Of a stretch of DNA of 64,000 nucleotides, positions 54,101 through 61,589 are shown one piece after another; positions within the stretch are counted from its first letter, which is position 1, and each line of letters opens with the position of its first letter. Both the position numbers and the translations under genes were made by a program. This DNA is from Flagellimonas onchidii. Its GTDB lineage: Bacteria; Bacteroidota; Bacteroidia; Flavobacteriales; Flavobacteriaceae. The notes below the pieces were generated by a model, which ran no database searches, had not been told where the DNA came from, and worked only from the letters and a program-made list of their open reading frames with translations. The DNA lies in contig NZ_SRXX01000018.1 in the NCBI RefSeq assembly GCF_004804315.1, positions 1 to 64,000 on the forward strand, written 5' to 3'.

Positions 54101-57100
54101 CGTTTGAGGCAGTTGGAGCGTTTCCATCAATTGCGTAGGTGTAATCAAAAGTTGCGGTATCTGGAGTAACGGTTACTGTGCCCTCGCCATCACATTCGTA
54201 GTCGATAGCTGTTGTGATGCCAGGAGGTGTAGGCTCAGGGTCAATGGTTACATTCATTGGGAACGTACAATTATTAGCGTCTCTAATAAAAACAGTGTGA
54301 GTTCCTGGCAATAAATATCCAATAGGCGTAACGGCATAGTTAGTCCCTCCATCAAAGCTATATTCATATGGAGCTGTACCACCGATTGCATTTGTAATTC
54401 TTACTTCAGCACCAATTCCTGGGTTACATTCCGCAAGTTGAGTAACCGCGGCAGATGCGGACAAAGTTAAGGGTTCGGTAATGGTGTAGATTTGTGAAAT
54501 ATCACAATTGTTGGCATCACGGACCCTGATGTTATAACTGCCTGCGAGTTGATTTACAAAGGTGTTTGAGGCTTGGTATGTAACACCGTTGTTGATACTG
54601 TACTGATAGGGAGCTTCACCGCCAGAAGCAGTAATGGTAATGGTTGCTTGGGCCTCTCCACTACATAGAATTCCTGTATCCGCAATTGAGAGTGATAATG
54701 CTGTGTCTTGAACAATGGTTAAGTCATATGAAGCTTCACAATAACCTGCCCCACCGTTGTTGTCTCGGACATAAACATCATAGTCTCCGGCCCCAGTCAC
54801 GTTGACGGGATTGGTAGTGGCAAAATTACCGGGAACAGGAGTCACCCCGTCCGCTACAATGGCATAAACATAACTTCCATCACCGCCGGCGGCAGTGATA
54901 TTAACATTTGTGCTCGTTGTACATGCTGTAATGTTGGGAGCCGATGCAATTACGGATAACTCTGGATTTATAGTTATGGATGCAGAATCTGTACAGTTGT
55001 TACCATCCCTAACATCTATGGTATAAGTTCCAGAAGTTAATCCGGCGAAAACATTATTCGTTCCGAAGGCACCTCCATTGAGGCTGTATTCAAAGTTACC
55101 GTCACCACCTGAAGTTACATTTGCCGTAAGGGTTAGACCGACGGCATCGTCAAAACAAGTATCATTTGGGACTATGGCAAGTACAGGAGGAACCGCAGCA
55201 TTTAGTGTGAATGTTGTGCCTATGGCGCAACCATTCGCATCGGTTACTGTTGCGTTATAGGTTCCTGTTTGTGTCAACCCTGTAAAAGACCCTGTGCTAT
55301 TTGTTCCAAAAGTGGTTGCATCAGGATTGGTCAATGTAAAGGTGTTGCCTCCCCACCCACCGGTTGAAGTCAATATGACACTTCCATCTATAATACATGT
55401 GGGTTGTGTTTCTGCAGCACTTATTGTCAAAGCGGCAGCTGGCGCGTTAACAGTTACATCTGTTGTAGCCGTACAATTGGTTAAGTTGTCGGTTACAATA
55501 ATTGTATAAGTTCCATCAGCCAGACCGGCCAATGGGATTGTTGCAGCTGTTTGATTGTTTCCGTTAAAGTTGGCAGGCCCGGTTACCGAATAATCATAAT
55601 CTGTGTTGAAATCGGCAACAGTAAAAGAGATTTCTCCATCGTTGCTTCCCAAACAAGAAATATTGCTGACCAAACCGCCGGAGACATTGATTTGTGAAAC
55701 AGGACTTATGGTGAAGGATTCGTCGTAGGTACATCCTTTATCGTCTGTTACTCTAAAGGTATAGGTTCCAGGGTTGAGTCCATCAAAATCAGCAGAACCA
55801 CCGGTAGTTGAAGTAGCAGCTACAGGAGCTGGAGCTATAATTTCGAATACAAATGGAGTGTTTCCATCTACCACTGTTACGGTAACATCTGACGTCAATG
55901 CAGGACAATTTGGGGTCGTAGCAGAAAAGGTTAAGTCCGATGGTGGATTTAGCGGATCTAATGTTATTGTATTGGTTACGAAAGTACAGTTGTTGGCATC
56001 TCTAATGGTAATATTGTAATCTCCATTGGTTAGGTTGGAGAAACGTTCGGCTCCTACACCATTCACAAAATTCACACCATCAATACTATATTCGTAAGGA
56101 GCGGTTCCACCCACTACATTTTGCGCTTCAATGATTCCGTTTTGCAAACATGTATAGTCTTGAATCAGTATGGCATCTCCACTTACTCCTGATGTTGGTC
56201 CACCAATTGTAAATGTCTCTGTAAAATCACAGGATATTGCTCCTTGGGTTTGAGTAATATCTAACGAATAGGACCCCTGTGGCAACCCAGTAAATGAGCC
56301 AGAGGTGTTTGCTGCAGTAGAGGTGTCCGGATAGGTTAACGTGTAAGATAAGCTGTATCCGTTGGAGTTTGTGACATTTACGGTAAATGTACCATCAGCA
56401 ATACCAAAACAAGTTTCGTCAGTAAATGATGTAGTGTATTCTACTGAAGAAGCAACAACAATTGAAACACTGTTTGAAACAAATGAACAATTATTACCAT
56501 CCACCACTATAAACTCATAATCTCCTTCTTCTCCATTGGTAAAGGTAAACTGGTTGGTGACTTGGTAGGCACCGGCAGGAATATCACCAACACTGGCATA
56601 CAAATCAGCCCCATTGTAGCTCCAAATAGCATAGTTATAATCTGGATTTGGAAATCCACCGGTTCCCGTGACGGTAATTATTCCATCTACACAATCAATA
56701 TTTTTTGTGGTAATGGCCGTAAGGGCCAAATCTGTAACATCATTAATTGTTACTTGCTCATTGTGCAGACATCCGTCATCGGTAGTAACCTCAACATCAT
56801 AAACACCATCATTAAGGTTTTCAAAGGTGTAGTTATTATCTGTTGTTGGTCCAAAAGTATCAACAACGGTTCCTCCTTGGGAGATTTCATAATAATATTG
56901 TGGTTCTACATTTAAAACAGAAATAGCAATTTCCCCAAGACCATTACAATCTGTATCTCTGGTGGTTACATCAACTTGAAAGTCACGAGTAAGAATACCG
57001 ATGTTATCCAACACAAAAACACAACCATCGGTTACGCCTTGTTGTCTCATTTCCACAGTGTAAGCTCCATTTGTGGTGATGTCAAAACTTGGATTAGAAT

Positions 57101-59510
57101 TGTATGCAACAAGTTCGTTTCCAGAAGTTTGGTCTATCAATCGATATTCGTAATCTAAAGGCATATTGGTAACGGTGATGTTCCCATCGGTATTACAAAT
57201 AATGTCCCTTGAAGTATATTGTGGATTTAATGGATTCTTAAAAACATTGAAATAAAAACGACTGAAGCATCCATTCAAATAGTTGATCACTACACGATAT
57301 TGACCTGCATCCGAGGCTAAGAAATCACCTCCAGTATCTACGGTGTTCCAAGTACATGAGTTGTTTATATTCGGACAATCTGGAGTGGCCGCGGCACAAC
57401 TTGTTTCATCCAATTGTTCCCAAACAATGCTATTTGCATCAGGAATGTTTATTTGAATCAGTTCAGTATCGTTCAAACCACACAAAAAGATTTGTGGAAG
57501 CTCACTACCGTCGTTGGGACACGTTAAGATTTCCCCCTCAACCGTGTTGGAAGTATCGTTGATCAAGGCAGTGATCGGGTTGGATTGTGTTGTTCCAGAG
57601 AGTTCAACTGTTATGATTTCCTGAAAGCCCTTACATGGATCGGCAACTTGTTTGTCTACAATATAAATTCCTATATCACGTACCAACAAAGTACTCGGGT
57701 CGCTATCCGGGTCTCCGTCATTAAGCACTGTGTCTCCAGCATCAATAACTTGGTTTGCGTTGTTGTCCAAATACCAGATATAGGCATCGAAATTGTCTCC
57801 AGCGTCCAATATAACATCGGCACCGCAAAGTTGAACAGTTCTTGAAAAGTCGCAATTTTCTAGATCATCCAATAAAAAGTTTGTAGCTCCTGGTGTTGTA
57901 AACCCACAGTCGTCAAAATCGGAAACACTGGGGTCATCACTAATTTGGTTGGCATTGATGTCACCTTCGTATGTTGAATAAGCTAAGTTTTCAATAATGT
58001 CGGTACAAGCATCGATAAAATCAAAACAATTTTGTGCGACTTGTACACGAATCCGAATTTCGGAAATAGGATCTCCTTCTTCCACCAAGTTGTCCGGAAT
58101 GTCAAATACCACCTCTCTTGTAGCTGGAGTGTAAGTATATGTCACACCCGGAGGTAAGGTCATTACCGTCTCGTCCAAAGTAACATTTACAGGGAGTATA
58201 TCGCGAATGGTGTAATTGACGGCATCATCATTTCCTGTGTTTACAAAGGAAAGCACATAGTCCAGTACTTGACCAAGGTTTACCCCTTGACCGGTAATAT
58301 CGTTTCCTCCGATATCCTCAACTTTCTTTTCAAGGACAATGGAAGGTTCAATGATTTCCACACCGAAAGTAACTAGAAATGAAGCAAACCAATCACCACT
58401 TGTACCTAGTCGAAGTGTTGCACTGGTATCGCCATTATCGATAATACTGTTACTAGGGTTATTTAGATCAAACACATCGGAATCAAAACCAATTGCATTT
58501 GTACTATTGATGTTTCTTGTAGTAACATTGGCACCATCTTCACTTATGGTTGAGTTAAAAAAGTTGTTGCTTGGGTTTGCCGAATCCGAAATAGGAGTAA
58601 AGGTAGAGCTGCTGTTAGAAACGATTCCAAAGGTATCTCCGGATAAAGAAGTCTCCCCCTCAAGGGTACTTACACCAATTCGGGCATTAACAGGACCAAC
58701 GGGAATGGTATTAAAACCAGAGACCGTTATGTCCGCTGTATTGTTTCCGGAATGTGTTGTGATTCCTTCGTAACCATCAAAAACGGAGATGTATTTACCT
58801 GGTAAAGTTGGGTTTTCATAGATTACCACCAAAGTCCAACCGGCGGCACCATAACTGGTTGCCCCCCTTGTTCCCCTTACGTTTGCAACAAAATATTCAC
58901 CATTAGGGTCAGCAAGGGCCCGTAATTGGTTTGTTACGTTTTTAAAACAGACATAGGGATCATTTGGAAGGACGTTATACCCATCTACAATTATGTCGTC
59001 TTCCTCACCTGCTGGGTCAGGATTATTGTCTGCGGTGAGGTCAATATAACTTCCACCAGGAACTCGGAATTTGACCGAGGTTACGTCATAGTGATTACTG
59101 TCATCTGTGTAGGTATGGACATATCTACTCCTATGGTCTCCATCCCTTTCTACATCATAATTTCCAGCCCAATATAGACCGGCCCAATAGATTTGGGAAC
59201 AGGCAGGGACTGAAAGCGTGGAACTACTAGAGTTGAAGGTGGTGGGGTCAGAATCAATGTCGACATATTCAACATGAAGTCCATTGTTACTGCCATTACC
59301 GTTATAAGGTGTATTTACTCCTGACCCATCAGAGAAAACCCTGTTCATAACACTGTTGGATAGGAAGGTATAGTCCCCTTTAATATTTAAATAGGTATTC
59401 CCGTTATCTGAAAGTCTTGGTGTAAAAGGCACTTCCTGGGCTTGCCCCTTTAAGCCAATAAACCAGATGCCCATAAGGCATAAGACTGTTTTAAGAAAGT
59501 GATTGGTCAT
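45111..59510 (-). CDS. Giant SprB-like T9SS adhesin with about forty repeats
   Basis: 4,799 residues from ATG 59510; an upstream ATG at 59561 in frame would give 17 more residues, but the signal peptide starts at MTNHFLKTVLCLMGIWF. Layout: signal peptide; a 400-residue N-terminal region (SQIYWAGLYWAG, GKYISVFDGYEG); a DUF11-like module near 400-540 (EPSIVLEKKVEDIGG, YTIRDILPVNVTLDETV); then about 3,700 residues of Cys-containing repeats of 75-95 residues (GGTAPYEYSIDG, FxGLxxGxYTIxVRDANNC); a non-repeat insert near 1827-2033; and a C-terminal type B sorting domain (FFTPDGDGRNDTWLPDNL, IIFDRYGRELYRM) over the last 85 residues. It resembles SprB, the cell-surface adhesin of gliding flavobacteria, and should be exported by T9SS. 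Gliding or attachment is inferred. Confidence 0.93.
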   Translation of the reverse strand: MTNHFLKTVLCLMGIWFIGLKGQAQEVPFTPRLSDNGNTYLNIKGDYTFLSNSVMNRVFSDGSGVNTPYNGNGSNNGLHVEYVDIDSDPTTFNSSSSTLSVPACSQIYWAGLYWAGNYDVERDGDHRSRYVHTYTDDSNHYDVTSVKFRVPGGSYIDLTADNNPDPAGEEDDIIVDGYNVLPNDPYVCFKNVTNQLRALADPNGEYFVANVRGTRGATSYGAAGWTLVVIYENPTLPGKYISVFDGYEGITTHSGNNTADITVSGFNTIPVGPVNARIGVSTLEGETSLSGDTFGIVSNSSSTFTPISDSANPSNNFFNSTISEDGANVTTRNINSTNAIGFDSDVFDLNNPSNSIIDNGDTSATLRLGTSGDWFASFLVTFGVEIIEPSIVLEKKVEDIGGNDITGQGVNLGQVLDYVLSFVNTGNDDAVNYTIRDILPVNVTLDETVMTLPPGVTYTYTPATREVVFDIPDNLVEEGDPISEIRIRVQVAQNCFDFIDACTDIIENLAYSTYEGDINANQISDDPSVSDFDDCGFTTPGATNFLLDDLENCDFSRTVQLCGADVILDAGDNFDAYIWYLDNNANQVIDAGDTVLNDGDPDSDPSTLLVRDIGIYIVDKQVADPCKGFQEIITVELSGTTQSNPITALINDTSNTVEGEILTCPNDGSELPQIFLCGLNDTELIQINIPDANSIVWEQLDETSCAAATPDCPNINNSCTWNTVDTGGDFLASDAGQYRVVINYLNGCFSRFYFNVFKNPLNPQYTSRDIICNTDGNITVTNMPLDYEYRLIDQTSGNELVAYNSNPSFDITTNGAYTVEMRQQGVTDGCVFVLDNIGILTRDFQVDVTTRDTDCNGLGEIAISVLNVEPQYYYEISQGGTVVDTFGPTTDNNYTFENLNDGVYDVEVTTDDGCLHNEQVTINDVTDLALTAITTKNIDCVDGIITVTGTGGFPNPDYNYAIWSYNGADLYASVGDIPAGAYQVTNQFTFTNGEEGDYEFIVVDGNNCSFVSNSVSIVVASSVEYTTSFTDETCFGIADGTFTVNVTNSNGYSLSYTLTYPDTSTAANTSGSFTGLPQGSYSLDITQTQGAISCDFTETFTIGGPTSGVSGDAILIQDYTCLQNGIIEAQNVVGGTAPYEYSIDGVNFVNGVGAERFSNLTNGDYNITIRDANNCTFVTNTITLDPLNPPSDLTFSATTPNCPALTSDVTVTVVDGNTPFVFEIIAPAPVAATSTTGGSADFDGLNPGTYTFRVTDDKGCTYDESFTISPVSQINVSGGLVSNISCLGSNDGEISFTVADFNTDYDYSVTGPANFNGNNQTAATIPLAGLADGTYTIIVTDNLTNCTATTDVTVNAPAAALTISAAETQPTCIIDGSVILTSTGGWGGNTFTLTNPDATTFGTNSTGSFTGLTQTGTYNATVTDANGCAIGTTFTLNAAVPPVLAIVPNDTCFDDAVGLTLTANVTSGGDGNFEYSLNGGAFGTNNVFAGLTSGTYTIDVRDGNNCTDSASITINPELSVIASAPNITACTTSTNVNITAAGGDGSYVYAIVADGVTPVPGNFATTNPVNVTGAGDYDVYVRDNNGGAGYCEASYDLTIVQDTALSLSIADTGILCSGEAQATITITASGGEAPYQYSINNGVTYQASNTFVNQLAGSYNIRVRDANNCDISQIYTITEPLTLSASAAVTQLAECNPGIGAEVRITNAIGGTAPYEYSFDGGTNYAVTPIGYLLPGTHTVFIRDANNCTFPMNVTIDPEPTPPGITTAIDYECDGEGTVTVTPDTATFDYTYAIDGNAPTASNVFNNVSVGSHTITVNYTSNVAPTPSVILLENFGTGPNTSITEIDGDYYCYEPQDGSATACSPLNGRTSNSANGQINDLEYSVTQAVANPFGTWRSPNDASLTPNGRFLAVNVGDPGVNTIVYAKRNIEVVPNLDIEVSLAVFNLLRQGTSGLDPDILVELVDGSNAVIASATTGIIPKNTGANDWYRPPPISLNPGANTNIDIVIRTIASGNNGNDIAIDDIQALQYPEVCSGSLTVDVNIEDGHAFDAAITAFSDISCNAGNDGSITFDAENFDSGSGFIYQVNGGGFSAPQTASPITLNNLTAGNYVIEVQDVRDAACSITLNQTLSEPNALVATASITSVMTCTNGGATITASATDGTPAYEYQLEDGVGGIIAGFDYATNGNNTIFSGLTAGDYVVRARDANLCEDAIDVALTVVAPATLAFTSTPTACYSGNNDGTIQVDVTGGNGDYQFSLNGGAWITPTPATATTHTFVGLAAGNYTINVRDGFGCVGTLQPVDIIDALVATVDVVDISTCADGSITVTASGGVPNLEYAFVPTTTSPTGLFSTTNTFAVTTGNDGDYDVYVRDNSATSPYCEYVETVTVNPATPLTVTNTPTDPLCHDGTGSIQVDITSGISPFTIQIIDLDNGGAGNSTDTNVLVTSRTYYNLIPGDYTINVTDATGCVVSETPVNIANPDELTAIISGRTAADCTGPPSEFGFDFTGYPTTLGTIEFSADGGATWIGDNSIPGTTDVLTGYNSGDIVNPSMRTVDGLGNTVCQTDFPPFIIPYPLDDLDITISALVVNCNELQVTVQGSQGAPGYEYAYSDDPANFNPAAATWFAGGSFDNLGNPVTPGHGEYIWTGLVPGRTYVFYVRDSGGCVRQSSVNVNDLITVPLEITSSITPSCNGSNNGSITYTVTDNQAPFGPQFRWTVYDMTSGSPVSVANSGGNVPYSSPQNVTVNGLGAGNYFIEVVEVDALNVDSCVGATENELLEELDPLTGTPVVLQNISCDTPGLIQVQNPLGGGGTYTYTVTGPAPFVTITSTSDNPIEIPANSPAGNYHVTMEDQYSCSAPLGNVALTLTPNPTIDAIAVDNCSDPSTVTITASSGAAQIFYSLDGGTTYLDNSGVFNNISAGTYNIAILDSNGCSDTSTVTVHPVLQATATLTKLLDCSVSPDAEITIEILSGSGDNLGFAGSYDYEIADGSGTVVARTVLPSNSFVFSTTTVENYTITVYDNNTTGPTCSRVFNIAVPAAIMPSFSVASFTNVTCNGTDDGTINVSAVDNGTGPYTFEIISATGGSATFPIAPTSSNATTASFTGLEGLAAGITYTIEVTAANGCTSTQTQAITQPDVLANINTSVVEFGCTSGNNMNNASITVQPGITGGSGTYVTYEFIEEDDPNTVPVEAPVVVQSGNNPTFIETDTAGGVYTINVYDDNGCVGTTTATINPFDELQSTSIAIDAAATCVTGENITITATGSLTNSTTTPANYEFRLLPNAFQPSGSFTGLAIGPHNFEIRNTVTGCVITTTHIVVDPEVLDLDVVSTSNITCFGDSDGSVDLNLVDAGSVTYPSATTYTLYYDINNTPGNLADDVTSAGGDADGSFTISGLAAGNYYVEVTDTNPPGFACTYGEAFTIAGPNVGISANTQVTQVTCALNDGVIEVINAAGGWGGYTYFVDLVSNPAPVFPGSYQASPQFTGLAGGPGAGTDYQVWVADTNGCEFQLPNVNLVDPTGITATELRINQDNCTALQGEIEVVGTAGGQGSNYTYQLIRGGSNVGSPQTSPIFSGLGAGSYQVLIADQWSCTTTIGPVVLLDEMVATATVVKPIDCTIDPGGHITITVNGGSANLTYSVLFPDAVTTANNATGIFTGLTQPGTYTFTVTDGDTVTPCTVIITQDLDDKVDPVISNVAMDPVSCNGGSDGVLTVELDAATAVNPVYNYELYEMANLAVPYRAAQTSNIFDNLPQGDYRVRVISARSCEGFFDQTVTEPTALNVSATATPFACNANNTVNTSTITVTATNGTAPYLYSIDNVNFQTSNTFDIVDTGATQNITVYVTDGNSCPQTVALPPIQPINTFTAIVTQNAAISCANPEEVLITVTDDGNPTNTYTFELLPVGNPSGGLTSTPTPTTATFDLTAPGSYTFRVTDNTTGCYVDTAPHNIAPYDIIDVVATPTAPAICFGDTNGAMEINITGYTGTYNYQVFDSSNNPIGPLVNTNTSVNPRPITGLSGGNYYVRVTQTGNPLCTEDSNTITIASPDMMLNATPVQVADVTCTNDQGEIEVSPTGGFAPYDIQLTNTTTGQIYNATDVVSFVFSGLSAGSFDIEIIDDAGCRITPAVPPLVAPIPITADIDATPTTLVCYGDTNATVSAINVLNGEGVYQYQLNVYDATGTTIVSTSGAQSSQTFDNLGAGIYSITVSDGWSCGTETVQVTISEPTEVQANLIQLTQLTCTNPAQIELTASGGTGPYEYSTDGISYTSMSGGNTHVFPVPAGPYQYYVRDNFGCEATISNQVTVDPIVPLDVIIDDSAAFINCTGEASATIYATAIGGLGNYSYELFSDPGLTTSVAGPQTNGEFNGLVAGDYYVHVTSMDCDVTSALIPIVDPLPLQVDTAEFTDVTCEGQNNGTITVEVSGGTGEILYAITPNLNLFDTENHFTDLAPGIYDVIAQDRNGCFEVFQFEIEQPTAVQAQAINILHEVCFGSEDGSFELDITGGTAPYSTALNSNAAADFVQDQVLFQNLPAGTHVAFIRDAQGCETNVFVEINPGVNLNATVTPVYECDGDLPTNRLDIVFEDQTVVADVLYGLDTTDPAMMQLTPDFTNIAPGHHSLTILHSNGCPNTIDFNIIGFEPLSLVLENSNINEITAHVTGGLEDYTIFFDDVNNGTDNTYIINRTDTYVVRVVDQNGCEVVAEIEMEFIDIEIPPFFTPDGDGRNDTWLPDNLEAFPNVLMIIFDRYGRELYRMGYGDAGWDGIYNNSELPTGDYWYIIKLQGENDDREMVGHFTLYRQ
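45600..57000 (-). repeat. SprB-type repeat array of the giant adhesin
   Basis: About forty imperfect coding repeats of roughly 75-95 codons, counted by eye. Each ends with a Gly-Leu-x-x-Gly-x-Tyr and a Val-x-Asp-x-Asn-x-Cys type strand and starts with a Cys-x-G-x-x-Gly stretch. The copies are diverged at both DNA and protein level, so recent unequal exchange is not obvious. A non-repeat segment interrupts the array at about 53410-54030. Confidence 0.8.
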
Positions 59511-59511
59511 T

Positions 59512-61584
59512 TTAACTATTGGAGTTTGGTTTAACGCGCATGATCCACATTTCGTCATCATACGAAGCGTTTAGTTTGGAATAGTATGAGGTTAATGCAT
59601 TGTTCCAGGTATCGTGTTTCTTGAGGTACACATACCTGTAGTTGTTTTCTGGATTTATAAAATAGCTGGCATTCAATCCTTTGGCATTCAATTCTTTTAC
59701 AAATCTTCTTGCATTCGATGCGCTTTTGAATACATTGGCTATGATGTAAAACCCAGAACCCAATCCATTAATTTTATATGTTGAATAGGATACCTTGGCA
59801 AGATTTCCTTTTGTCGGACTTACATTCTTCTGTAAGATGTTGTCGTCATATTTGGACTTGGATTTGTTTGCAACAGCGACAAGCAAAGGGCTTCCGCCAC
59901 CACTTTCAATGCCATTTACGTTCATGATCCAAGCATCTCCATTATAGGTTCCATCAAGTTTTGAATGATAGGCAGCAACTGCTTCCTTTTTATTGTTGTA
60001 CCCTTTTAGGTAGACGTAGTTAAGTCCGTTTTTCGGATTGATAAAGAAGCCCCCCTTTACCCCTTGAGCCTGTAGTTTGTCCAAAAATGCTGTTGCATTG
60101 TTTGGGTCTTTAAAGACATTGGCAATTAAATAGTGGCCACTTTCTACATTAGGAATGGAGTATGACCTGAACTTCCTTCTAGTTTTCCTATTGTATTTAC
60201 GCGTGGTCTTATCTCGTTTAACAGAGGGTGAGCTTTTGGCAATAGCAGTTTTAGCCTCATTTAAGCGTATTACCTTTTTGGAGGCAGTGGTGTTAGACAA
60301 ACCATGGTTTGCTACATTTCGAACAGGTTTTTTGGTGATAATATCAGCGCTGTCCATATTGGCGAAATAGACATCTTCAGCTCTTTTCTCCAATTGTGGC
60401 ATTTGCCCTTGGGTCTCACGACGAACCATTTTCATGACCATTTCAAATCGTCTCTCAAGATCACTTCGGCGAGCTACTTCAATGGAATCTTGACGCAATA
60501 AAAGTTCATCTAAAATGGCATCGTTTTCAGCTAGCTTATCTCTTAATCGTTTGATTTCAAGGTCTTTTTCCGTCAAGCTCAGATTTTCTTGAGGTATGGA
60601 ATCGGCCTGTACCAAGTCTTCTGTATCATCTTCCAACAGTACGCGATCTTCTGTAAGGTTAGGTGTAAACGAGTATGCTAGGGAGACTTCATGACTCAAT
60701 CCGAAGTTTTCAAAATTGTTGGTCAGACCTTTTTCAACGGTATAACCAACGGAAAGATTTTTGTTAAGATTGAACCCCAATCCAGCGGAAGCTCCATAAA
60801 AGTCATCATATCCTGCTTGCAACCACCCTAGCTTCGGAAGATCTAGAATAAGATTTCCCGCTAAAGTAGGGGTTTCGTCACCTGTTTTGCGTACTCGGGC
60901 TAGAGGCATTAATCTGGCACTTTCTAGAATCCCGGAGCCATTTTTAAACTGATGGGTATATTGTAGGTGTCCAGAATAGGTTTTCTCGCTAAAATCAGTT
61001 ACAGATTCACTGGTTTTTAGGTTATAATCGAATAAGTTTTCTGCATATCCACCGATGTCAAAATTTCCGAAGGAAAGATTGAAACCAGGCTGAAAAGTCA
61101 CTAAAGAGCTGCTTTCCAAACTATTCAAAAATGGATCCACATCCACGGCGTTTGCCCTATTTTGATTGAAAGCGCTTTGGTAGTATGAAAAGTTGGCACC
61201 AAAAGTGAAATTACTCTTTTGACTTAACCGGATACCGTAGGCATAATTGGCATGAACACCGAAGTTGTTGAAAAGACCCTCTCGATTTGTGAACAAACTT
61301 AAACCAACACCACTTCTGTCTCCTATTCTTCCACTATAACTCAGAAAATAAACCTGATTGTTATCATCAAAAGATACCGATTGGTTTCTGTGAAAAAGAT
61401 TTATATAGGACTTGTCCTCCCTTACTGTTGAAAATGTTGGGTTTAAAAGGAACCTATTGAACTTCACCAAGTTTTGGGATGGAACATTATAGGCAACGAA
61501 AGGATTTTCTTCCTGACCTTTTAACCCTGTAAAAGCTAGCAGCGTGAGTATAAGAAGTAAGTATAAGGGTTTGTTTGCTTGCAT
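59512..61584 (-). CDS. PorP/SprF-type barrel fused to coiled coil and two SPOR-like domains
   Basis: 690 residues. Signal peptide 1-23; PorP/SprF-like barrel about 28-310 (NRFLLNPTFSTVREDKSYINLFHRNQSV, SVGYTVEKGLTNNFENFGLS); acidic linker; coiled coil about 335-400 (LTEKDLEIKRLRDKLAEND, RRSDLERRFEMVMKMV); basic linker; then two copies of an about 75-residue SPOR-like unit, 482-557 (GHYLIANVFKDPNNATAFLD ... FINPKNGLNYVYLKGY) and 609-684 (GFYIIANVFKSASNARRF ... FINPENNYRYVYLKKH). SPOR domains bind peptidoglycan strands lacking stem peptides. So the protein may join an outer-membrane adhesin platform to the cell wall. It ends one base before the giant adhesin start and begins five bases after the upstream gene. 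Confidence 0.88.
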   Translation of the reverse strand: MQANKPLYLLLILTLLAFTGLKGQEENPFVAYNVPSQNLVKFNRFLLNPTFSTVREDKSYINLFHRNQSVSFDDNNQVYFLSYSGRIGDRSGVGLSLFTNREGLFNNFGVHANYAYGIRLSQKSNFTFGANFSYYQSAFNQNRANAVDVDPFLNSLESSSLVTFQPGFNLSFGNFDIGGYAENLFDYNLKTSESVTDFSEKTYSGHLQYTHQFKNGSGILESARLMPLARVRKTGDETPTLAGNLILDLPKLGWLQAGYDDFYGASAGLGFNLNKNLSVGYTVEKGLTNNFENFGLSHEVSLAYSFTPNLTEDRVLLEDDTEDLVQADSIPQENLSLTEKDLEIKRLRDKLAENDAILDELLLRQDSIEVARRSDLERRFEMVMKMVRRETQGQMPQLEKRAEDVYFANMDSADIITKKPVRNVANHGLSNTTASKKVIRLNEAKTAIAKSSPSVKRDKTTRKYNRKTRRKFRSYSIPNVESGHYLIANVFKDPNNATAFLDKLQAQGVKGGFFINPKNGLNYVYLKGYNNKKEAVAAYHSKLDGTYNGDAWIMNVNGIESGGGSPLLVAVANKSKSKYDDNILQKNVSPTKGNLAKVSYSTYKINGLGSGFYIIANVFKSASNARRFVKELNAKGLNASYFINPENNYRYVYLKKHDTWNNALTSYYSKLNASYDDEMWIMRVKPNSNS

Positions 61585-61589
61585 TTTGC

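Noticed and set aside
45111..59510. Long plus-strand open frames opposite the giant adhesin (for example near 58339-58773)
   Set aside because: They mirror the repetitive coding strand, have no start context or family features and are composition shadows.
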